Positions 7,759 through 18,474 of a DNA stretch of 64,000 nucleotides are shown here, piece by piece (the stretch's first letter is position 1; the number at the start of each line of letters is the position of its first letter). The notes under the pieces were generated by a model, which did no database searches, was not told the DNA's origin, and saw only the letters and a list, made by a program, of their open reading frames with translations. Source of the DNA: Hyphomonadaceae bacterium UKL13-1 (GTDB lineage Bacteria; Pseudomonadota; Alphaproteobacteria; Caulobacterales; Aquidulcibacteraceae); contig CP012156.1 in assembly GCA_001602435.1 (NCBI GenBank), positions 2,735,898-2,799,897 on the forward strand, in the 5' to 3' direction. The position numbers were made by a program, and so were the translations under genes.

Positions 7759-10743
7759 TTAGTAGGTCATCGCTTCATTGAGGAAGGTCTCAAGTTCGCG
7801 AATATGCTTCTTCATCAAGCCAGCAGCGGTGGAAGCCGAGGCGGGACGACCAGCATAGGCCGCACGCTTGGCTTTATTCTTTGTTTTGCCAAGAACCCAT
7901 TCGATATTGGGCTCCATAAAGTTCCAAGCACCCATGTTTTTGGGCTCTTCTTGGCACCAAACCACATCGGCATTCTTGAAACGCGACAATTCGGTGATCA
8001 TCGACTTGGCAGGGAATGGATAAAGCTGTTCAACGCGCAGGATCACCACATCGTTCAATCCGCGCTTTTCACGCTCTTCAAACAGATCGTAATAGACCTT
8101 GCCCGAGCATAGGATGACGCGCTTGATCTCTGAATCTTCCTTCAAAGTCACCGTCGTGGTTTCTGGGCGATAATGCGCATCGTCCCACAAAATGCGGTGG
8201 AAAGACGAGCCGGGCCCCATTTCCGCCAAGGTCGAGACGCAGCGCTTATGACGCAACAGCGACTTTGGCGACATGACGATCAAGGGCTTGCGGAACTGGC
8301 GATGGATCTGACGACGCAGCACATGGAAATAGTTCGCAGGCGTCGTGCAGTTCACAACTTGCATATTGTCTTCCGCACACAATTGCAGGAAGCGCTCAAG
8401 GCGGGCTGAGGAATGCTCTGGACCTTGGCCTTCATAGCCATGCGGCAGCAACATCACCAGGCCACTCATCCGCAACCACTTCCGCTCACCCGAGCAAATG
8501 AATTGGTCGATGACGACCTGCGCGCCGTTCACGAAGTCACCGAACTGGCCTTCCCAAATGGTCAGGCTGTTGGGCGAGGAAAGCGAATAGCCATATTCAT
8601 AGCCCAGCACCGCTTCTTCCGACAAAGCGCTGTCGATGACTTCATATTGGGCTTGGGCGGTGGAGATATTGTTGAGCGGCGTATAGCGCTGCTCAGTCAA
8701 TTGGTCGACGAAATGGCTGTGACGATGGGAGAAGGTGCCGCGGCAAGAATCTTGGCCGGACAGACGCACCGGGAAGCCTTCGTCCAACAGCGAGGCAAAA
8801 GCCAAATGCTCACCCAAGGCCCAATCGACATTCTCACCCGTCTCGACCATTTTTTGCCGGGCTTGCACCACACGCTCAACGGTCTTGTGGATCGTCAAAT
8901 CGCTTGGGATATTGGTGATCTTCTCACCCAAATCCTTCAATTTCTCGATCGAAAGATTGGTGTCGCCACGACGATCTTCGCCCTCAGGCAGACCAAGACC
9001 AGCCCACACGCCGTCCAACCAGTCAGCTTTGTTAGGCTTATAGGTTTTTGCAGCCTCAAACTCACTTTCGAGGAAGGCTTCAAATTCCTTGACTTCGGCC
9101 TCAACCTCGTCAGCGGTAACAATGCCCTGCTCGATCAAGCGGGCGGCATAAAGTTCACGGGTTGGCTTTTGGTTCTTGATCTTGGCGTACATGACGGGAT
9201 TCGTCATGGTGGGATCATCGCCTTCATTATGGCCAAAGCGGCGGTAGCAGAACATGTCGACCACCACGTCTTTTGCGAATTTCTGGCGATATTCGGTTGC
9301 CACTTTCGCCGCAAACACCACCGCTTCTGGATCATCGCCATTCACGTGGAAGATGGGGGCTGCCACCATCAGCGCGACGTCTGACGGATAAGGTGACGAA
9401 CGCGAGAAGCGCGGTGCGGTTGTAAAGCCGATCTGGTTGTTGACGATCAAATGGACCGTACCGCCAGTGCGATGACCACGGACGCCAGAGATGGCAAAAC
9501 ATTCTGCCACCACGCCTTGGCCAGCAAAGGCGGCATCGCCGTGCAAAAGAAGCGGCATGACGGCGCGGAACTGATCGGCCTTTTCCGGCCCATGAGTCAT
9601 CATCTTGGCGCGGCATTTGCCCAAAACGACGGGATTGACGATCTCGAGGTGAGATGGGTTCGGGGTCAGCGACAAGTGGACGCTATTGCCGTCAAACGCG
9701 CGATCCGACGACGCACCCATATGGTATTTCACGTCGCCAGAGCCACCGACATCGTCTGGCGTGGCAGAACCACCTTGGAACTCGTGGAAAATGACATGAT
9801 AGGGCTTGCCCATCACGGCAGACAACACGTTCAAGCGGCCACGGTGTGGCATGCCCAGAACAATGTCCTTCACGCCCAGATTGCCACCGCGCTTGATGAT
9901 TTGTTCCATCGCAGGGATGAGGGCCTCACCACCGTCCAAGCCAAAGCGCTTGGTGCCGGGGAAGCGTTTGTGCAGGAATTTCTCAAAGGTCTCGGCCTGA
10001 ATGACTTTGCTCAGGATCGCCTTCTTACCTTCATTGGTGAAGGCGATGCTTTTGTCCGGGCCTTCAATCCGCTCTTGCAGCCAAGATTTTTCGGCTGGGT
10101 CCGAGATGTGCATGAACTCAATGCCGACCGTCGAACAATAGGTGCGGTTCAAAACATCCAGCATCTGGCGCGGCGTGGCATATTCCATGCCGAGCACGAA
10201 ATCGATGAAAATCGGCCGATCCAGATCTTCGGGACCAAAGCCGTAGGATTCCGGCTGCAGTTCTGGCTGAGGCTCACGGCCCTCATCTAAGCCCAGCGGG
10301 TCCAGCTTTGCGGCCAAATGACCGCGGATACGGAAGGCGCGGATCATCATCAAAGCCTTGATGCTGTCGCGCGTGGCGCGCATGACATCAACTTCTGAGA
10401 CGGGCTTGCCAGCATTGGCGGGTGCCGCAGCAGCTTTTTCAGTCAGCTTCTTTTCGATCTTGGGCTCAATCAGCGCCCAATTGCCGTCCAAAGTGGCGAC
10501 CCATTCGCCAACTTCAGACTTTGGCCAATCGTTTCGTTTCCAAGAAGGGCCGTTGGCGGCGCGCTGTGCGTCGCCTGCCCCATCGCCCATCCCGGCAAAG
10601 AAGCTGGCCCAAGACGCGTCAACCGACGCGGGATTGGCCGCCCATTTGGCGTATTGCTGCTCGATGAAAACAGCATTGCCGCCATACAGAAAGGAAGTGT
10701 CGAGGAGTGCGGAATTTTGCGCACTGCGCATGTCGTCTGCCAT
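7759..10743 (-). CDS. odhA: 2-oxoglutarate dehydrogenase E1 component
   Basis: A 994-residue thiamine-diphosphate enzyme that decarboxylates 2-oxoglutarate and succinylates OdhB, at full length for the family. The N-terminal TSFLYGGNAVFIEQQY is the typical short E2-interaction segment. The active-site region GMPHRGRLNVLS, the ThDP/Mg part HGDAAFAGQGVVAE, the FGHNEGDDP stretch and the C-terminal transketolase-like pyrimidine domain with VLGYEYGYSLSSPN are all visible. ATG at 10743 was chosen over ATG at 10758 on a weak GG-rich site; the choice affects five residues. About 115 bases separate it from sucD, enough for a separate promoter. Confidence 0.97.
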   Translation of the reverse strand: MADDMRSAQNSALLDTSFLYGGNAVFIEQQYAKWAANPASVDASWASFFAGMGDGAGDAQRAANGPSWKRNDWPKSEVGEWVATLDGNWALIEPKIEKKLTEKAAAAPANAGKPVSEVDVMRATRDSIKALMMIRAFRIRGHLAAKLDPLGLDEGREPQPELQPESYGFGPEDLDRPIFIDFVLGMEYATPRQMLDVLNRTYCSTVGIEFMHISDPAEKSWLQERIEGPDKSIAFTNEGKKAILSKVIQAETFEKFLHKRFPGTKRFGLDGGEALIPAMEQIIKRGGNLGVKDIVLGMPHRGRLNVLSAVMGKPYHVIFHEFQGGSATPDDVGGSGDVKYHMGASSDRAFDGNSVHLSLTPNPSHLEIVNPVVLGKCRAKMMTHGPEKADQFRAVMPLLLHGDAAFAGQGVVAECFAISGVRGHRTGGTVHLIVNNQIGFTTAPRFSRSSPYPSDVALMVAAPIFHVNGDDPEAVVFAAKVATEYRQKFAKDVVVDMFCYRRFGHNEGDDPTMTNPVMYAKIKNQKPTRELYAARLIEQGIVTADEVEAEVKEFEAFLESEFEAAKTYKPNKADWLDGVWAGLGLPEGEDRRGDTNLSIEKLKDLGEKITNIPSDLTIHKTVERVVQARQKMVETGENVDWALGEHLAFASLLDEGFPVRLSGQDSCRGTFSHRHSHFVDQLTEQRYTPLNNISTAQAQYEVIDSALSEEAVLGYEYGYSLSSPNSLTIWEGQFGDFVNGAQVVIDQFICSGERKWLRMSGLVMLLPHGYEGQGPEHSSARLERFLQLCAEDNMQVVNCTTPANYFHVLRRQIHRQFRKPLIVMSPKSLLRHKRCVSTLAEMGPGSSFHRILWDDAHYRPETTTVTLKEDSEIKRVILCSGKVYYDLFEEREKRGLNDVVILRVEQLYPFPAKSMITELSRFKNADVVWCQEEPKNMGAWNFMEPNIEWVLGKTKNKAKRAAYAGRPASASTAAGLMKKHIRELETFLNEAMTY

Positions 10744-10872
10744 AAGCCAACCGTCCATTCGTGGGGACGGTCGGTCAGGGCGAAGGAAGTCGGCCTTGCC
10801 CGGCCGTCACACATTTACTTCTATATAGTCATTCGCTTTTCAGGCGACTGCTTTATTTATGCTTAAAGCACA

Positions 10873-11757
10873 TCAACCCTTAAGAACTTCCAACAATGTT
10901 GAACCCAATGCAGCAGGCGATGGCGCAACGCGAATACCTGCGGCTTCCATGGCTGCTATCTTGTCTTCCGAACCACCTTTGCCGCCGGCGATAATCGCGC
11001 CAGCATGACCCATGCGACGGCCTGGAGGCGCGGTACGACCAGCGATAAAGCCTGCCATTGGCTTTTTACGGCCACGCTTGGCTTCATCGAGAATGAATTG
11101 CGCCGCATCTTCTTCGGCGCTGCCGCCGATTTCACCAATCATGATGATGGACTGGGTCTCTGGGTCGGCCAGGAACATTTCCAACACGTCGATGAACTCG
11201 GTGCCCTTCACAGGGTCGCCGCCGATACCAACAGCGGTTGTTTGGCCAAGACCAGCGTTAGAGGTTTGGAACACGGCTTCATAGGTCAATGTGCCCGAGC
11301 GCGATACGATGCCGACATTGCCCTTTTTGAAGATGGAGCCTGGCATGATGCCGATCTTGCACTCATCTGGGGTCAACACGCCGGGGCAGTTTGGCCCGAT
11401 CAGGCGCGACTTAGAGCGCTCCAACCGGCTTTTGACTTGCACCATGTCGGCAACTGGAATGCCTTCGGTGATACAAACGATCAGCTCGATCTCGGCTTCA
11501 ATGGCTTCGATGATAGCGGCAGCGGCCCCTGGGGGCGGCACATAGATGACGGTGGCGTCTGCGCCGGCCACATCCTTGGCTTCTTGAACCGAATTGAAAA
11601 CAGGAAGACCCAGATGGGATTGCCCACCTTTGCCTGGACTGACCCCACCCGTCATGCGCGTGCCATAGGCAATCGCTTGTTCGGAGTGGAAGGTACCATT
11701 CTTCCCGGTGAAGCCCTGGCAGATTACCTTGGTTTCTTTATTGATCAGGATCGACAT
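10873..11757 (-). CDS. sucD: Succinyl-CoA synthetase alpha subunit
   Basis: A 294-residue subunit of succinate-CoA ligase, which makes ATP or GTP from succinyl-CoA in the TCA cycle. The CoA-binding Rossmann domain ([17 protein letters not shown]) begins near residue 12. The phosphohistidine loop [10 protein letters not shown] is present near residue 250, and GPNCPGVL marks the middle. The start at 11757 is preceded by GAGGG. The partner sucC is not adjacent: it lies about 10.7 kb away on the same strand with unrelated genes between, which is unusual for this heteromeric enzyme. Confidence 0.97.
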   Translation of the reverse strand: MSILINKETKVICQGFTGKNGTFHSEQAIAYGTRMTGGVSPGKGGQSHLGLPVFNSVQEAKDVAGADATVIYVPPPGAAAAIIEAIEAEIELIVCITEGIPVADMVQVKSRLERSKSRLIGPNCPGVLTPDECKIGIMPGSIFKKGNVGIVSRSGTLTYEAVFQTSNAGLGQTTAVGIGGDPVKGTEFIDVLEMFLADPETQSIIMIGEIGGSAEEDAAQFILDEAKRGRKKPMAGFIAGRTAPPGRRMGHAGAIIAGGKGGSEDKIAAMEAAGIRVAPSPAALGSTLLEVLKG

Positions 11758-11894
11758 GAGGCCCTCGGCTAACAGCTGATATGTTGGCCGCCGTGTTAGC
11801 GCAGCCCGCTCCACTTGCAAACCGAAAGAGGCGGTAATCGCCAAATGAATCTCACCTCGCCCTGAGGCAGCTAGGGTAATGTGATCTGAATGGG

Positions 11895-12881
11895 CTAATC
11901 TGAGACCTTCAGCATGATTTTCCCGGCATGTGTATTGGCCTGCATTTTGGCTTGCGCGGCTTCAGCCTCTTCCAGATCAAACACCGAATCCACCACGGGA
12001 CGCACGAGACCTTTGGCCACCCAAGGCCAGACGTGGGCCTCGACCGCGCGCGCGAGCCGCGCCTTTTCTGCGACTGGTCGTGCCCGCAGGGTTGAGCCAG
12101 TCAAGGTGAGGCGCTTCAGCATCAAGGCCATCAGGTTTAGTTCAACCTGCGGCCCTTGCAGGAAGGCGATTTGGACGCAGCGCCCGTCCATTTTCAAGCA
12201 ATCGAGGTTTTGCTGAACATAGGGTCCACCAACCATATCGAGGACCACATCCACCCCGCCATCGGCTTTGATGATTTCTGAAAAGCTCTGCGCGCGATAA
12301 TCAATAGCAACATCGGCACCCAGCTTAGCACAAAGACCTACCTTTTCTGGTCCACCTGCCGTGGCAAAGACTTTAGCGCCGTGGGCTTTGGCCATTTGAA
12401 TCGCTGTGGTGCCAATCCCTGACGCACCACCATGGACCAGAAAGGCTTCACCCGGCTGAAGGGCTGCGCGCTCAAACACATTTGCCCAGACTGTCAGGAC
12501 TGTTTCTGGCAGTGCTGCCGCCTCAAGCATGCTGAGGCCGTCGGGAATGGCCATGCAAGAGCCTTCATCGGCCCACGCATAATCGGCATAGCCACCACCG
12601 GGCAGAAGCGCACATACTTTGTCGCCCAGATTCCAAAGCGAAACATCGGGGCCAATCGCCACAATCTCACCCGAACATTCCAGCCCCATCGTGTCAGGCG
12701 CACCCTTTGGCGGCGGATAGGCCCCCATGCGTTGGATCAAATCAGGTCGGTTTATCCCCGCATAGGCGACTTTGATCAGGACTTGGCCGGGGCCAGCAAT
12801 GGCGCGATCAATCTGCTCAACCCGCAACGGGGTGCCGGGGGATGCAACAATCGCACGCATTTTTTCAGGAAGGGCTGTCAA
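11895..12881 (-). CDS. NAD(P)H:quinone oxidoreductase, PIG3-like zeta-crystallin family
   Basis: A 328-residue medium-chain dehydrogenase/reductase without the zinc ligands of alcohol dehydrogenases. Diagnostic stretches are [18 protein letters not shown], the PGxPDxxGLECSG-like [14 protein letters not shown], and the NADP-binding [15 protein letters not shown]. The family reduces quinones or enones by one- or two-electron transfer using NADPH. A TTG at 12881 with CGGAG eight bases upstream is the likely start; the ATG at 12860 has no visible ribosome-binding site. It is divergent from the DUF1192 gene, with only 41 bases between starts, so the two promoters must overlap. Confidence 0.9.
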   Translation of the reverse strand: MTALPEKMRAIVASPGTPLRVEQIDRAIAGPGQVLIKVAYAGINRPDLIQRMGAYPPPKGAPDTMGLECSGEIVAIGPDVSLWNLGDKVCALLPGGGYADYAWADEGSCMAIPDGLSMLEAAALPETVLTVWANVFERAALQPGEAFLVHGGASGIGTTAIQMAKAHGAKVFATAGGPEKVGLCAKLGADVAIDYRAQSFSEIIKADGGVDVVLDMVGGPYVQQNLDCLKMDGRCVQIAFLQGPQVELNLMALMLKRLTLTGSTLRARPVAEKARLARAVEAHVWPWVAKGLVRPVVDSVFDLEEAEAAQAKMQANTHAGKIMLKVSD

Positions 12882-12922
12882 AACTGAGACTCCGGCGCCA
12901 AAATGGGATCAGGAGGCTACTC

Positions 12923-13105
12923 ATGCTCGACGATGACCCATTCGCCAAGTCAAAACCCCAGTCGGTTCGCTTAGAAGATCTCTCCATTCGGGAGCTTCAA
13001 GAGCGCATTTCCGACCTCGAGGCGGAAATTCGGCAGATAAATGACCTAATTAAGGCGAAAGAAGGCAGCAGAAAGGCAGCGGATTCCTTTTTTAAGACAA
13101 GCTAA
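12923..13105 (+). CDS. DUF1192 family small protein
   Basis: A 60-residue protein with a strong AGGAGG at 12911-12916. The first half carries the conserved DDDPFAKSKP and the charged LSIRELQERISDLEAEI, which forms a short amphipathic coiled coil. DUF1192 proteins occur throughout Alphaproteobacteria and often lie near a DUF1465 gene, as here with rcdA 216 bases downstream. Their biochemical role is not established as far as I know. A longer frame from 12842 overlaps the divergent oxidoreductase and has no ribosome-binding site. Confidence 0.9.
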   Translation: MLDDDPFAKSKPQSVRLEDLSIRELQERISDLEAEIRQINDLIKAKEGSRKAADSFFKTS

Positions 13106-13321
13106 CCGCAAAAGCGGCACGGCCCTTGCTGTAACACATTCGGGAAGCATGGTGCTTCTTCCACTCAAACGATGGCTCTGGGCTGGAGCTTTTGTTTGGT
13201 CGAGTGGGAATAATCGGGATTGAAATGGAAATTGCTCTAAAATGGAGCTCTCCAGATCAAGCACTTGGCCCGCAAGACTTTGCGGGTTAAAGACTGAGAT
13301 TGAAGAAGGGCGGAATGCCGC

Positions 13322-13846
13322 ATGTTGACGGAAGTTTCAAAACAGACCTTGGGTCAAAAATCAGCGTTTGATCGGATCGCAGAGTTTGCGAGCTCGGACA
13401 TCTTTGAACGCATGTTCCGTGAAGGCATGGACCTGGTTGAGGAAACAGCGGCCTATCTGGACGGCGATGGCCGGCAAGAAGCTCGTGGGTTGGAACGGGC
13501 TGCAGCTTTGGCCTATGCCTCGGAAAGCATGCGCTTGACGACCCGTCTGATGCAATCGGCGTCTTGGCTGCTGGTACATCGTGCGGTCCGCGAGGGTGAA
13601 ATGACCCCGCGTGATGCCCATGATCCAAAGTATCGTCTGGGCGCGCGGACGGTCTGCAGCGCAGAAAAACAACCATTGGCAGAACTGCCAATGCGCTTAC
13701 TGGACCTTCTAGAACGCTCTAAGCGGCTTTATGAACGGGTTGACCGCATGGAAGTCAGCCTCTTTGAAGCCAGCGAAACCCCACCGGAAAATCCAGTCAA
13801 CGCACAATTGATGCGTCTTCAAGCGGCGCTGGGCGCGTCGAACTGA
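13322..13846 (+). CDS. rcdA: RcdA-type regulator of CtrA degradation (DUF1465)
   Basis: A 174-residue helical protein. The segments [19 protein letters not shown] and [18 protein letters not shown] are the family signature. In Caulobacter, RcdA works with CpdR and PopA to deliver the cell-cycle regulator CtrA to the ClpXP protease at the pole. The family call is firm; the function here is by homology. The C-terminus is variable and predicted disordered, as in known members. A perfect 7-bp hairpin (CCCGCAA/TTGCGGG, 13269-13286) sits in the leader. Its last 28 bases overlap the 3' end of the convergent histidine kinase gene. Confidence 0.88.
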   Translation: MLTEVSKQTLGQKSAFDRIAEFASSDIFERMFREGMDLVEETAAYLDGDGRQEARGLERAAALAYASESMRLTTRLMQSASWLLVHRAVREGEMTPRDAHDPKYRLGARTVCSAEKQPLAELPMRLLDLLERSKRLYERVDRMEVSLFEASETPPENPVNAQLMRLQAALGASN

Positions 13847-16149
13847 TAGAAGCCGGCCTCGCTTTGCAACTCGCAAAGCGAGATGGCGGCTTCAATCGCC
13901 CCTAACAAACTTGGCAAATGAATCGGCTTAGGGGCGTGGGCGTCGGCCCCCGCTTCGATTTGCGCATCAATCTGATGCTGCAAGGCGTTTGCGGTCAGCG
14001 CGACGATTGGTGTCCGCGGGCGGTGTTCGCGTATTTCTTGCGCCCGGATCGCCCGAATAGCCGAGGCACCATCCATCACCGGCATCTGCATATCCATCAG
14101 AATGGCGTCAAAGCGGTCGCTTTGCCAAGCCTCCAAGGCTTCTTGGCCATTTTGGGTAAAGACCAGTTCCATCTCAAAGCTCGACAACAAAGCCTTCAAA
14201 ACCAATTGATTGGTTTGATTGTCCTCGGCGACCAACAGCTTCAAGGCGGAGGCTTGCTGTAAGCCCTGCGGCGACGTACCATCGGCGTCCAGCTCTGGCC
14301 CACTTTCAACCAGATCCTCGGGCTCGTCCAAAGGTGCCGATACCGCTTGGAGCGGCAGGATACAGGTAAAGGTCGAGCCAACACCGACTTCGCTGTCGAC
14401 CGACAATTCGCCACCCATGGCCTCTGTCATGGCTTTTGCGATGGACAGGCCGAGACCTGTGCCGCCGTAGAGGCGCGTGTGCGACGAGTCCGCTTGGGTG
14501 AACTTCTCAAACAATTGTGCCAGGCGATCGGGTGGAATGCCAATGCCGGTATCGGAGACCGAAATCGTCAATTCGCGCTTAGGACCCAAGTTTAATGAGA
14601 TGGTGACAAGACCTTGGTCGGTAAATTTGATTGCGTTAGACACCAAGTTGAAGACAATCTGGCGCAATCGCGCGGGGTCCCCCAAGCGCCAGTCCGACGC
14701 ATCGGCCGCCACTTGGACTTCCAATTGAATGTCCTTAGCCGACGCCCGCGCATCAAATAAATCTCGCGCTGAATAAACCAATCTCTGCGGCGAGAAGGGA
14801 ATGGATTCAAGCTCAATCTTGCCTGCTTCAATCTTCGACATATCGAGAATGTCGTTCAACAAGAGCAGGAGCATGTCGCTGGAATCGATCATGACAGACA
14901 GCATTTTGCGCTGCTCGTCCTTCATTTGGGTCTTCATCAGGGCTTGCGCCATCCCGATCACGCCATTCATCGGCGTGCGGATTTCGTGGCTCATCATCGC
15001 CAAGAATTCTGACTTGGCCTGCGCTGCGTGCTCGGCCCGGATGCGGGCCACGGCATTTTCCTTGAACACGCTCAAGGCCCGGGCCATGCCGCCAATCTCA
15101 TCAGCCCGCTTTTGATAGGGCGGTTCGATACTGAAATCGCCTTGGGCGACTTTGCGCATGGCCTTGGTCAATTGCCCAAGCGGTTGGACCACGCCGTCGC
15201 GGATAACCGTCAACACACCCAAGAGCGCGACCAGAAAAAGCCCGATGGCGGCTACCAAGACATGCCTCTGCTGGGCTTCCAGCCGTGCGATCCGGACTTC
15301 GAGGCCACGGATCAGTTCTTGATTGGCAGCCAAAGACGTCCGGACGACAGCATTTCGCGCAATTTGCGCATTCGTCTGCGCAGCTTTGGGGTCTGGATCG
15401 TCGATCAGGCTGGCGATCTCTTGCGACATGGTGAGCTTGAGGTCCGCAAGCCCAAGCTCTCGCGTCCGGGCTTGGTCTGAAGCGCGCACAGCATCATCAA
15501 TGGACACTTCAAAGGCAAATGTCTTGGCATCGAGGTTGCCTTGATGCTTGGCGACCAAACGCCAGAATGTATTCTCAGGGGTGAGGCCGGGCAGATTGAT
15601 ATAGCTCTTGGCAGAACCGAAATAGCCGATCTGTTCAATCAAAGGCGTCGCATGGATCGCCACCGCCTGCATCAGATAAAAAGTGGAAAGTTCGGTATCG
15701 AGAATGAGGTTTGAGGATTCTACCACGCGGGTGAAATGTTGCTGGCTTGACCCTAAAGCATCGCGCACGCGCGTCGGTTCATAAATCTTCATGCTCTGGA
15801 GATCACCGACAGCTGCCTTGAGCGCTGCAAAATCATCTTGAAATTGAAGGCCGTGGGGGGCCTGCGCTCGTGCTTCCAGGACCTTGTTGAACGCTGGCTG
15901 CAAGGTCTGAGGGATCGGCCTTTTATCAGCCAGTGCTGAGGCAGCATTGGCCATCGTAGCATGCAAAACCAGCAAGGGCTCAAGATAACGCGCGCCGTTT
16001 AACTCTAACTTTGAGAAAGCAATTTCTTCATTTTGCTTATGGATCAATTGCCACGTTAGGAAAAACACGGGCAAAGCAAAGAGAATGAACGCGAGTGCAA
16101 GACGGCGAGCAATAGAACGAGATACAAACGAAAAAAGCGCTCGGAACAT
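13819..16149 (-). CDS. Membrane-bound hybrid histidine kinase
   Basis: A 776-residue sensor kinase. A transmembrane helix lies at about residues 15-35 and a second near 297-318; between them is a large helical periplasmic sensor that I cannot name. A HAMP linker follows, then the phosphoacceptor [13 protein letters not shown] near residue 390, an ATPase domain with [16 protein letters not shown] and [12 protein letters not shown], and a C-terminal receiver with [12 protein letters not shown]. No HPt or output domain is present, so the phosphate must pass to a separate HPt protein. The start codon lies inside the loop of the rpmE terminator hairpin and no good ribosome-binding site is seen. 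Confidence 0.92.
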   Translation of the reverse strand: MFRALFSFVSRSIARRLALAFILFALPVFFLTWQLIHKQNEEIAFSKLELNGARYLEPLLVLHATMANAASALADKRPIPQTLQPAFNKVLEARAQAPHGLQFQDDFAALKAAVGDLQSMKIYEPTRVRDALGSSQQHFTRVVESSNLILDTELSTFYLMQAVAIHATPLIEQIGYFGSAKSYINLPGLTPENTFWRLVAKHQGNLDAKTFAFEVSIDDAVRASDQARTRELGLADLKLTMSQEIASLIDDPDPKAAQTNAQIARNAVVRTSLAANQELIRGLEVRIARLEAQQRHVLVAAIGLFLVALLGVLTVIRDGVVQPLGQLTKAMRKVAQGDFSIEPPYQKRADEIGGMARALSVFKENAVARIRAEHAAQAKSEFLAMMSHEIRTPMNGVIGMAQALMKTQMKDEQRKMLSVMIDSSDMLLLLLNDILDMSKIEAGKIELESIPFSPQRLVYSARDLFDARASAKDIQLEVQVAADASDWRLGDPARLRQIVFNLVSNAIKFTDQGLVTISLNLGPKRELTISVSDTGIGIPPDRLAQLFEKFTQADSSHTRLYGGTGLGLSIAKAMTEAMGGELSVDSEVGVGSTFTCILPLQAVSAPLDEPEDLVESGPELDADGTSPQGLQQASALKLLVAEDNQTNQLVLKALLSSFEMELVFTQNGQEALEAWQSDRFDAILMDMQMPVMDGASAIRAIRAQEIREHRPRTPIVALTANALQHQIDAQIEAGADAHAPKPIHLPSLLGAIEAAISLCELQSEAGFYQFDAPSAA

Positions 16150-16161
16150 ACCGAGCGCTTT
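16131..16161 (-). terminator. Intrinsic terminator of rpmE, overlapping the kinase start
   Basis: A perfect 11-bp stem (16134-16144 paired with 16151-16161) with a 6-base loop is followed on the minus strand by a run of six T (16136-16131). This is a textbook rho-independent terminator 45 bases after the rpmE stop. The loop contains the ATG of the downstream histidine kinase. Confidence 0.88.
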
Positions 16162-16205
16162 AAACCATCTGCGTAACTATCCAGTTAAATCAACCGAACA
16201 AATAC

Positions 16206-16430
16206 TTATTTCTTGATGAAACCAGCAAACTTATCTTTGAAGCGTGCAACGCGGCCGCCACGATCGAGAAGCGTGTTGGTCGAGCCGGTCCAAGCAGGGT
16301 GCACGGTTGGATCAATGTCCAGCGACAGGGACTTGCCCTCGCCACCGATGGTGGAGCGGGTCTTATAAGTGGTCCCATTGGTCATCACGATGGTGATGAA
16401 ATCATAATTAGGATGTGTATCGGCTTTCAT
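16206..16430 (-). CDS. rpmE: 50S ribosomal protein L31 (zinc-ligand-free form)
   Basis: A 74-residue L31. The start [19 protein letters not shown] and the central [21 protein letters not shown] identify it. The CxxC zinc-binding cysteines of the C+ form are absent, so this protein should not bind structural zinc. It lies in the B1b intersubunit bridge region of the ribosome. It is followed by a strong terminator and is transcribed divergently from the ABC exporter gene, with 193 bases between them that must hold both promoters. Confidence 0.96.
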   Translation of the reverse strand: MKADTHPNYDFITIVMTNGTTYKTRSTIGGEGKSLSLDIDPTVHPAWTGSTNTLLDRGGRVARFKDKFAGFIKK

Positions 16431-16623
16431 CTTCGTGTCCTGCGCGCAGGCCCCGGAAGGGCGCGCGATGTTGAGAGCGGCTTTGAACCAAATAGAGCGG
16501 CGCGGTTAGAGGAAAATCGCCGCAGAGTCTAGTGTTGCGCGCAGGTCGTGCGCAGAGACCGCGCCATCATTTTAACTGCTGACAATATTTCACGTGCGGC
16601 CTGCGCGTGCTAACTCCCTGCGC

Positions 16624-18474
16624 ATGACCGATACCCCTGCCAGCCGCGTCGTTGAGGATCGCCCCAGTCGCGGAGCCGTACAAGCCGAATTAACTGCCGA
16701 TGCCGCTGCGAAGCGTGGCCGTAGCTCTGATCTGCGCCCTCTGACGCGACTCATTCCCTACATTCAGCGGCGGCCAAAGGATGTGGCGGCGGCGGCCATA
16801 TTCCTTATTCTGGCAGCGGCAGCGACCTTGGCCCTGCCTGTCGCCGCGCGCGCTCTGGTCGACCGTGGCTTTGCCACGGCAACGCCGCAAGCGGTCAATC
16901 AATGGTTTCTGTTGTTGGTGGCCGTCGCTTTGTGCATGGCCGTGTTTTCTGCCTCACGCTTTTACTTCGTGACTAAACTGGGCGAGCGGGTCGTGGCTGA
17001 CTTGCGTGCAGACGTTTATGATCGCCTGATCGGGCTTTCACCCTCGTACTTTGCGCGCGTCCGCACCGGTGAAGCTTTGTCACGATTAACGGTTGACGCG
17101 ACACTGATCGAATCGCTCGTTGGGTCTTCGGCATCGATTGCCATCCGCAATTTGGTCATGTTGGCGGGTGGCTTGTCCATGATGGTGGTGACCAGCCTGA
17201 AGCTAACCTTCATGGTTTTGCTGATTATCCCCTTGGTTTTGGTCCCCTTGTTCACCATTGGACGGCGGGTTCGCGCACTCTCAACATCTGCACAGGACCG
17301 CGTCGCAGAAGCGGCGGCGGAAGCCTCCGAAAGCCTCGACGCGGTTGAGACCGTGCAAGCCTTTGGCCGCGAAGATTGTGCGCGCTCGCGCTTTCGCCAG
17401 GCAATTGAGACCAGCTTTGCCGCAGCCCGTCGTCGGATTGCCGCCCGCAGTCTGATGACAGCCGTGGCGATTGCGATCGTGTTTTGCGGGATTTCCTTCG
17501 TGCTGTGGGAAGGTACGCGCTCAGTATTGGCGAACTCCATGACGCCGGGTGCCTTGACCCAATTTGTCATTCTCTCTGTGCTGACAGGCTCTGGCGTCGG
17601 GGCCTTGGCAGAAGTTTGGGGCGACGTGCAAAAAGCGGCGGGGGCAACCCAGCGGCTATCTGAAATCTTGGATGAAGTGCCCGAAATCGCAGCCCCGGCC
17701 CAAGTGGTCAGCTTCCCTGCAGAAGCACCGGGCCATGTTTCCTTCAAGGACGTCGCCTTTGCCTATCCCAGCGATGGCGAGCGCAGCGCACTTAAAGGCA
17801 TCAGCTTTGAGGTGAAGCCCGGCCAGACGGTTGCCATAGTCGGCCCTTCAGGCGCCGGCAAGTCGACCTTGTTCAAGTTGTTGCTGCGTTATTACGACCC
17901 TGCGGCTGGCGCGATTGAGGTTGACGGCATCGACGCCCGCGACACCGACCCCATCGCGTGGCGGCACCGCTTTGCCTATGTCTCACAAAATCCGGACCTG
18001 TTCACCGGCACGGCTATGGACAATATTTTATTTGGCAATGAGGGTGCGACCTCAGACATGGCCCAAAATGCCGCGCGCCGGGCAGAGGCAGAGCCCTTCA
18101 TCCTCGCGCGTTTGGGTGGCTATGACAAAGCCATTGGCGACCGGGGCCGCGCCCTTTCGGGTGGTGAGCGGCAACGCTTGGCCATTGCGCGGGCCTTGGT
18201 GCGCGATGCGCCCGTCTTGTTGTTGGATGAAGCGACCAGCGCGCTGGATGCCGAGAACGAACGCTTAGTCCAAAAGGCCTTTGATGAAGCCATGGCTAAT
18301 CGCACGACCTTAGTGATTGCCCACCGTCTGGCCACCGTTCAGCGCGCGGACTGGATCATCGTGCTGGACGACGGAAAAGTCGCCGAACAAGGCACCCACA
18401 GCGAGTTGGTGGCGCAAGGCGGCCTTTATGCCCATCTCGCAAAGCTACAATTTGAAACCCAAACTCAGGCGTGA
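16624..18474 (+). CDS. ABC exporter, fused permease and ATPase (MsbA/lipid type)
   Basis: A 616-residue half-transporter. An N-terminal tail of about 45 residues precedes six transmembrane helices (about residues 55-320), then a nucleotide-binding domain with Walker A VGPSGAGKST, signature LSGGERQRLAIARAL, Walker B VLLLDEATSALD and the switch His in VIAHRLATV. It should act as a homodimer that exports a lipid or hydrophobic compound; the substrate is unknown. No clear ribosome-binding site is seen at 16624, and a GTG at 16594 is possible. Its stop overlaps the next gene by GTGA, so the two are translationally coupled. Confidence 0.92.
   Translation: MTDTPASRVVEDRPSRGAVQAELTADAAAKRGRSSDLRPLTRLIPYIQRRPKDVAAAAIFLILAAAATLALPVAARALVDRGFATATPQAVNQWFLLLVAVALCMAVFSASRFYFVTKLGERVVADLRADVYDRLIGLSPSYFARVRTGEALSRLTVDATLIESLVGSSASIAIRNLVMLAGGLSMMVVTSLKLTFMVLLIIPLVLVPLFTIGRRVRALSTSAQDRVAEAAAEASESLDAVETVQAFGREDCARSRFRQAIETSFAAARRRIAARSLMTAVAIAIVFCGISFVLWEGTRSVLANSMTPGALTQFVILSVLTGSGVGALAEVWGDVQKAAGATQRLSEILDEVPEIAAPAQVVSFPAEAPGHVSFKDVAFAYPSDGERSALKGISFEVKPGQTVAIVGPSGAGKSTLFKLLLRYYDPAAGAIEVDGIDARDTDPIAWRHRFAYVSQNPDLFTGTAMDNILFGNEGATSDMAQNAARRAEAEPFILARLGGYDKAIGDRGRALSGGERQRLAIARALVRDAPVLLLDEATSALDAENERLVQKAFDEAMANRTTLVIAHRLATVQRADWIIVLDDGKVAEQGTHSELVAQGGLYAHLAKLQFETQTQA

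Noticed and set aside
8413..9384. 323-codon open frame antisense to odhA
   Set aside because: It lies wholly inside a certain gene and follows from codon bias; its product resembles no family.
9451..10290. 279-codon open frame antisense to odhA
   Set aside because: Shadow frame in a conserved gene.
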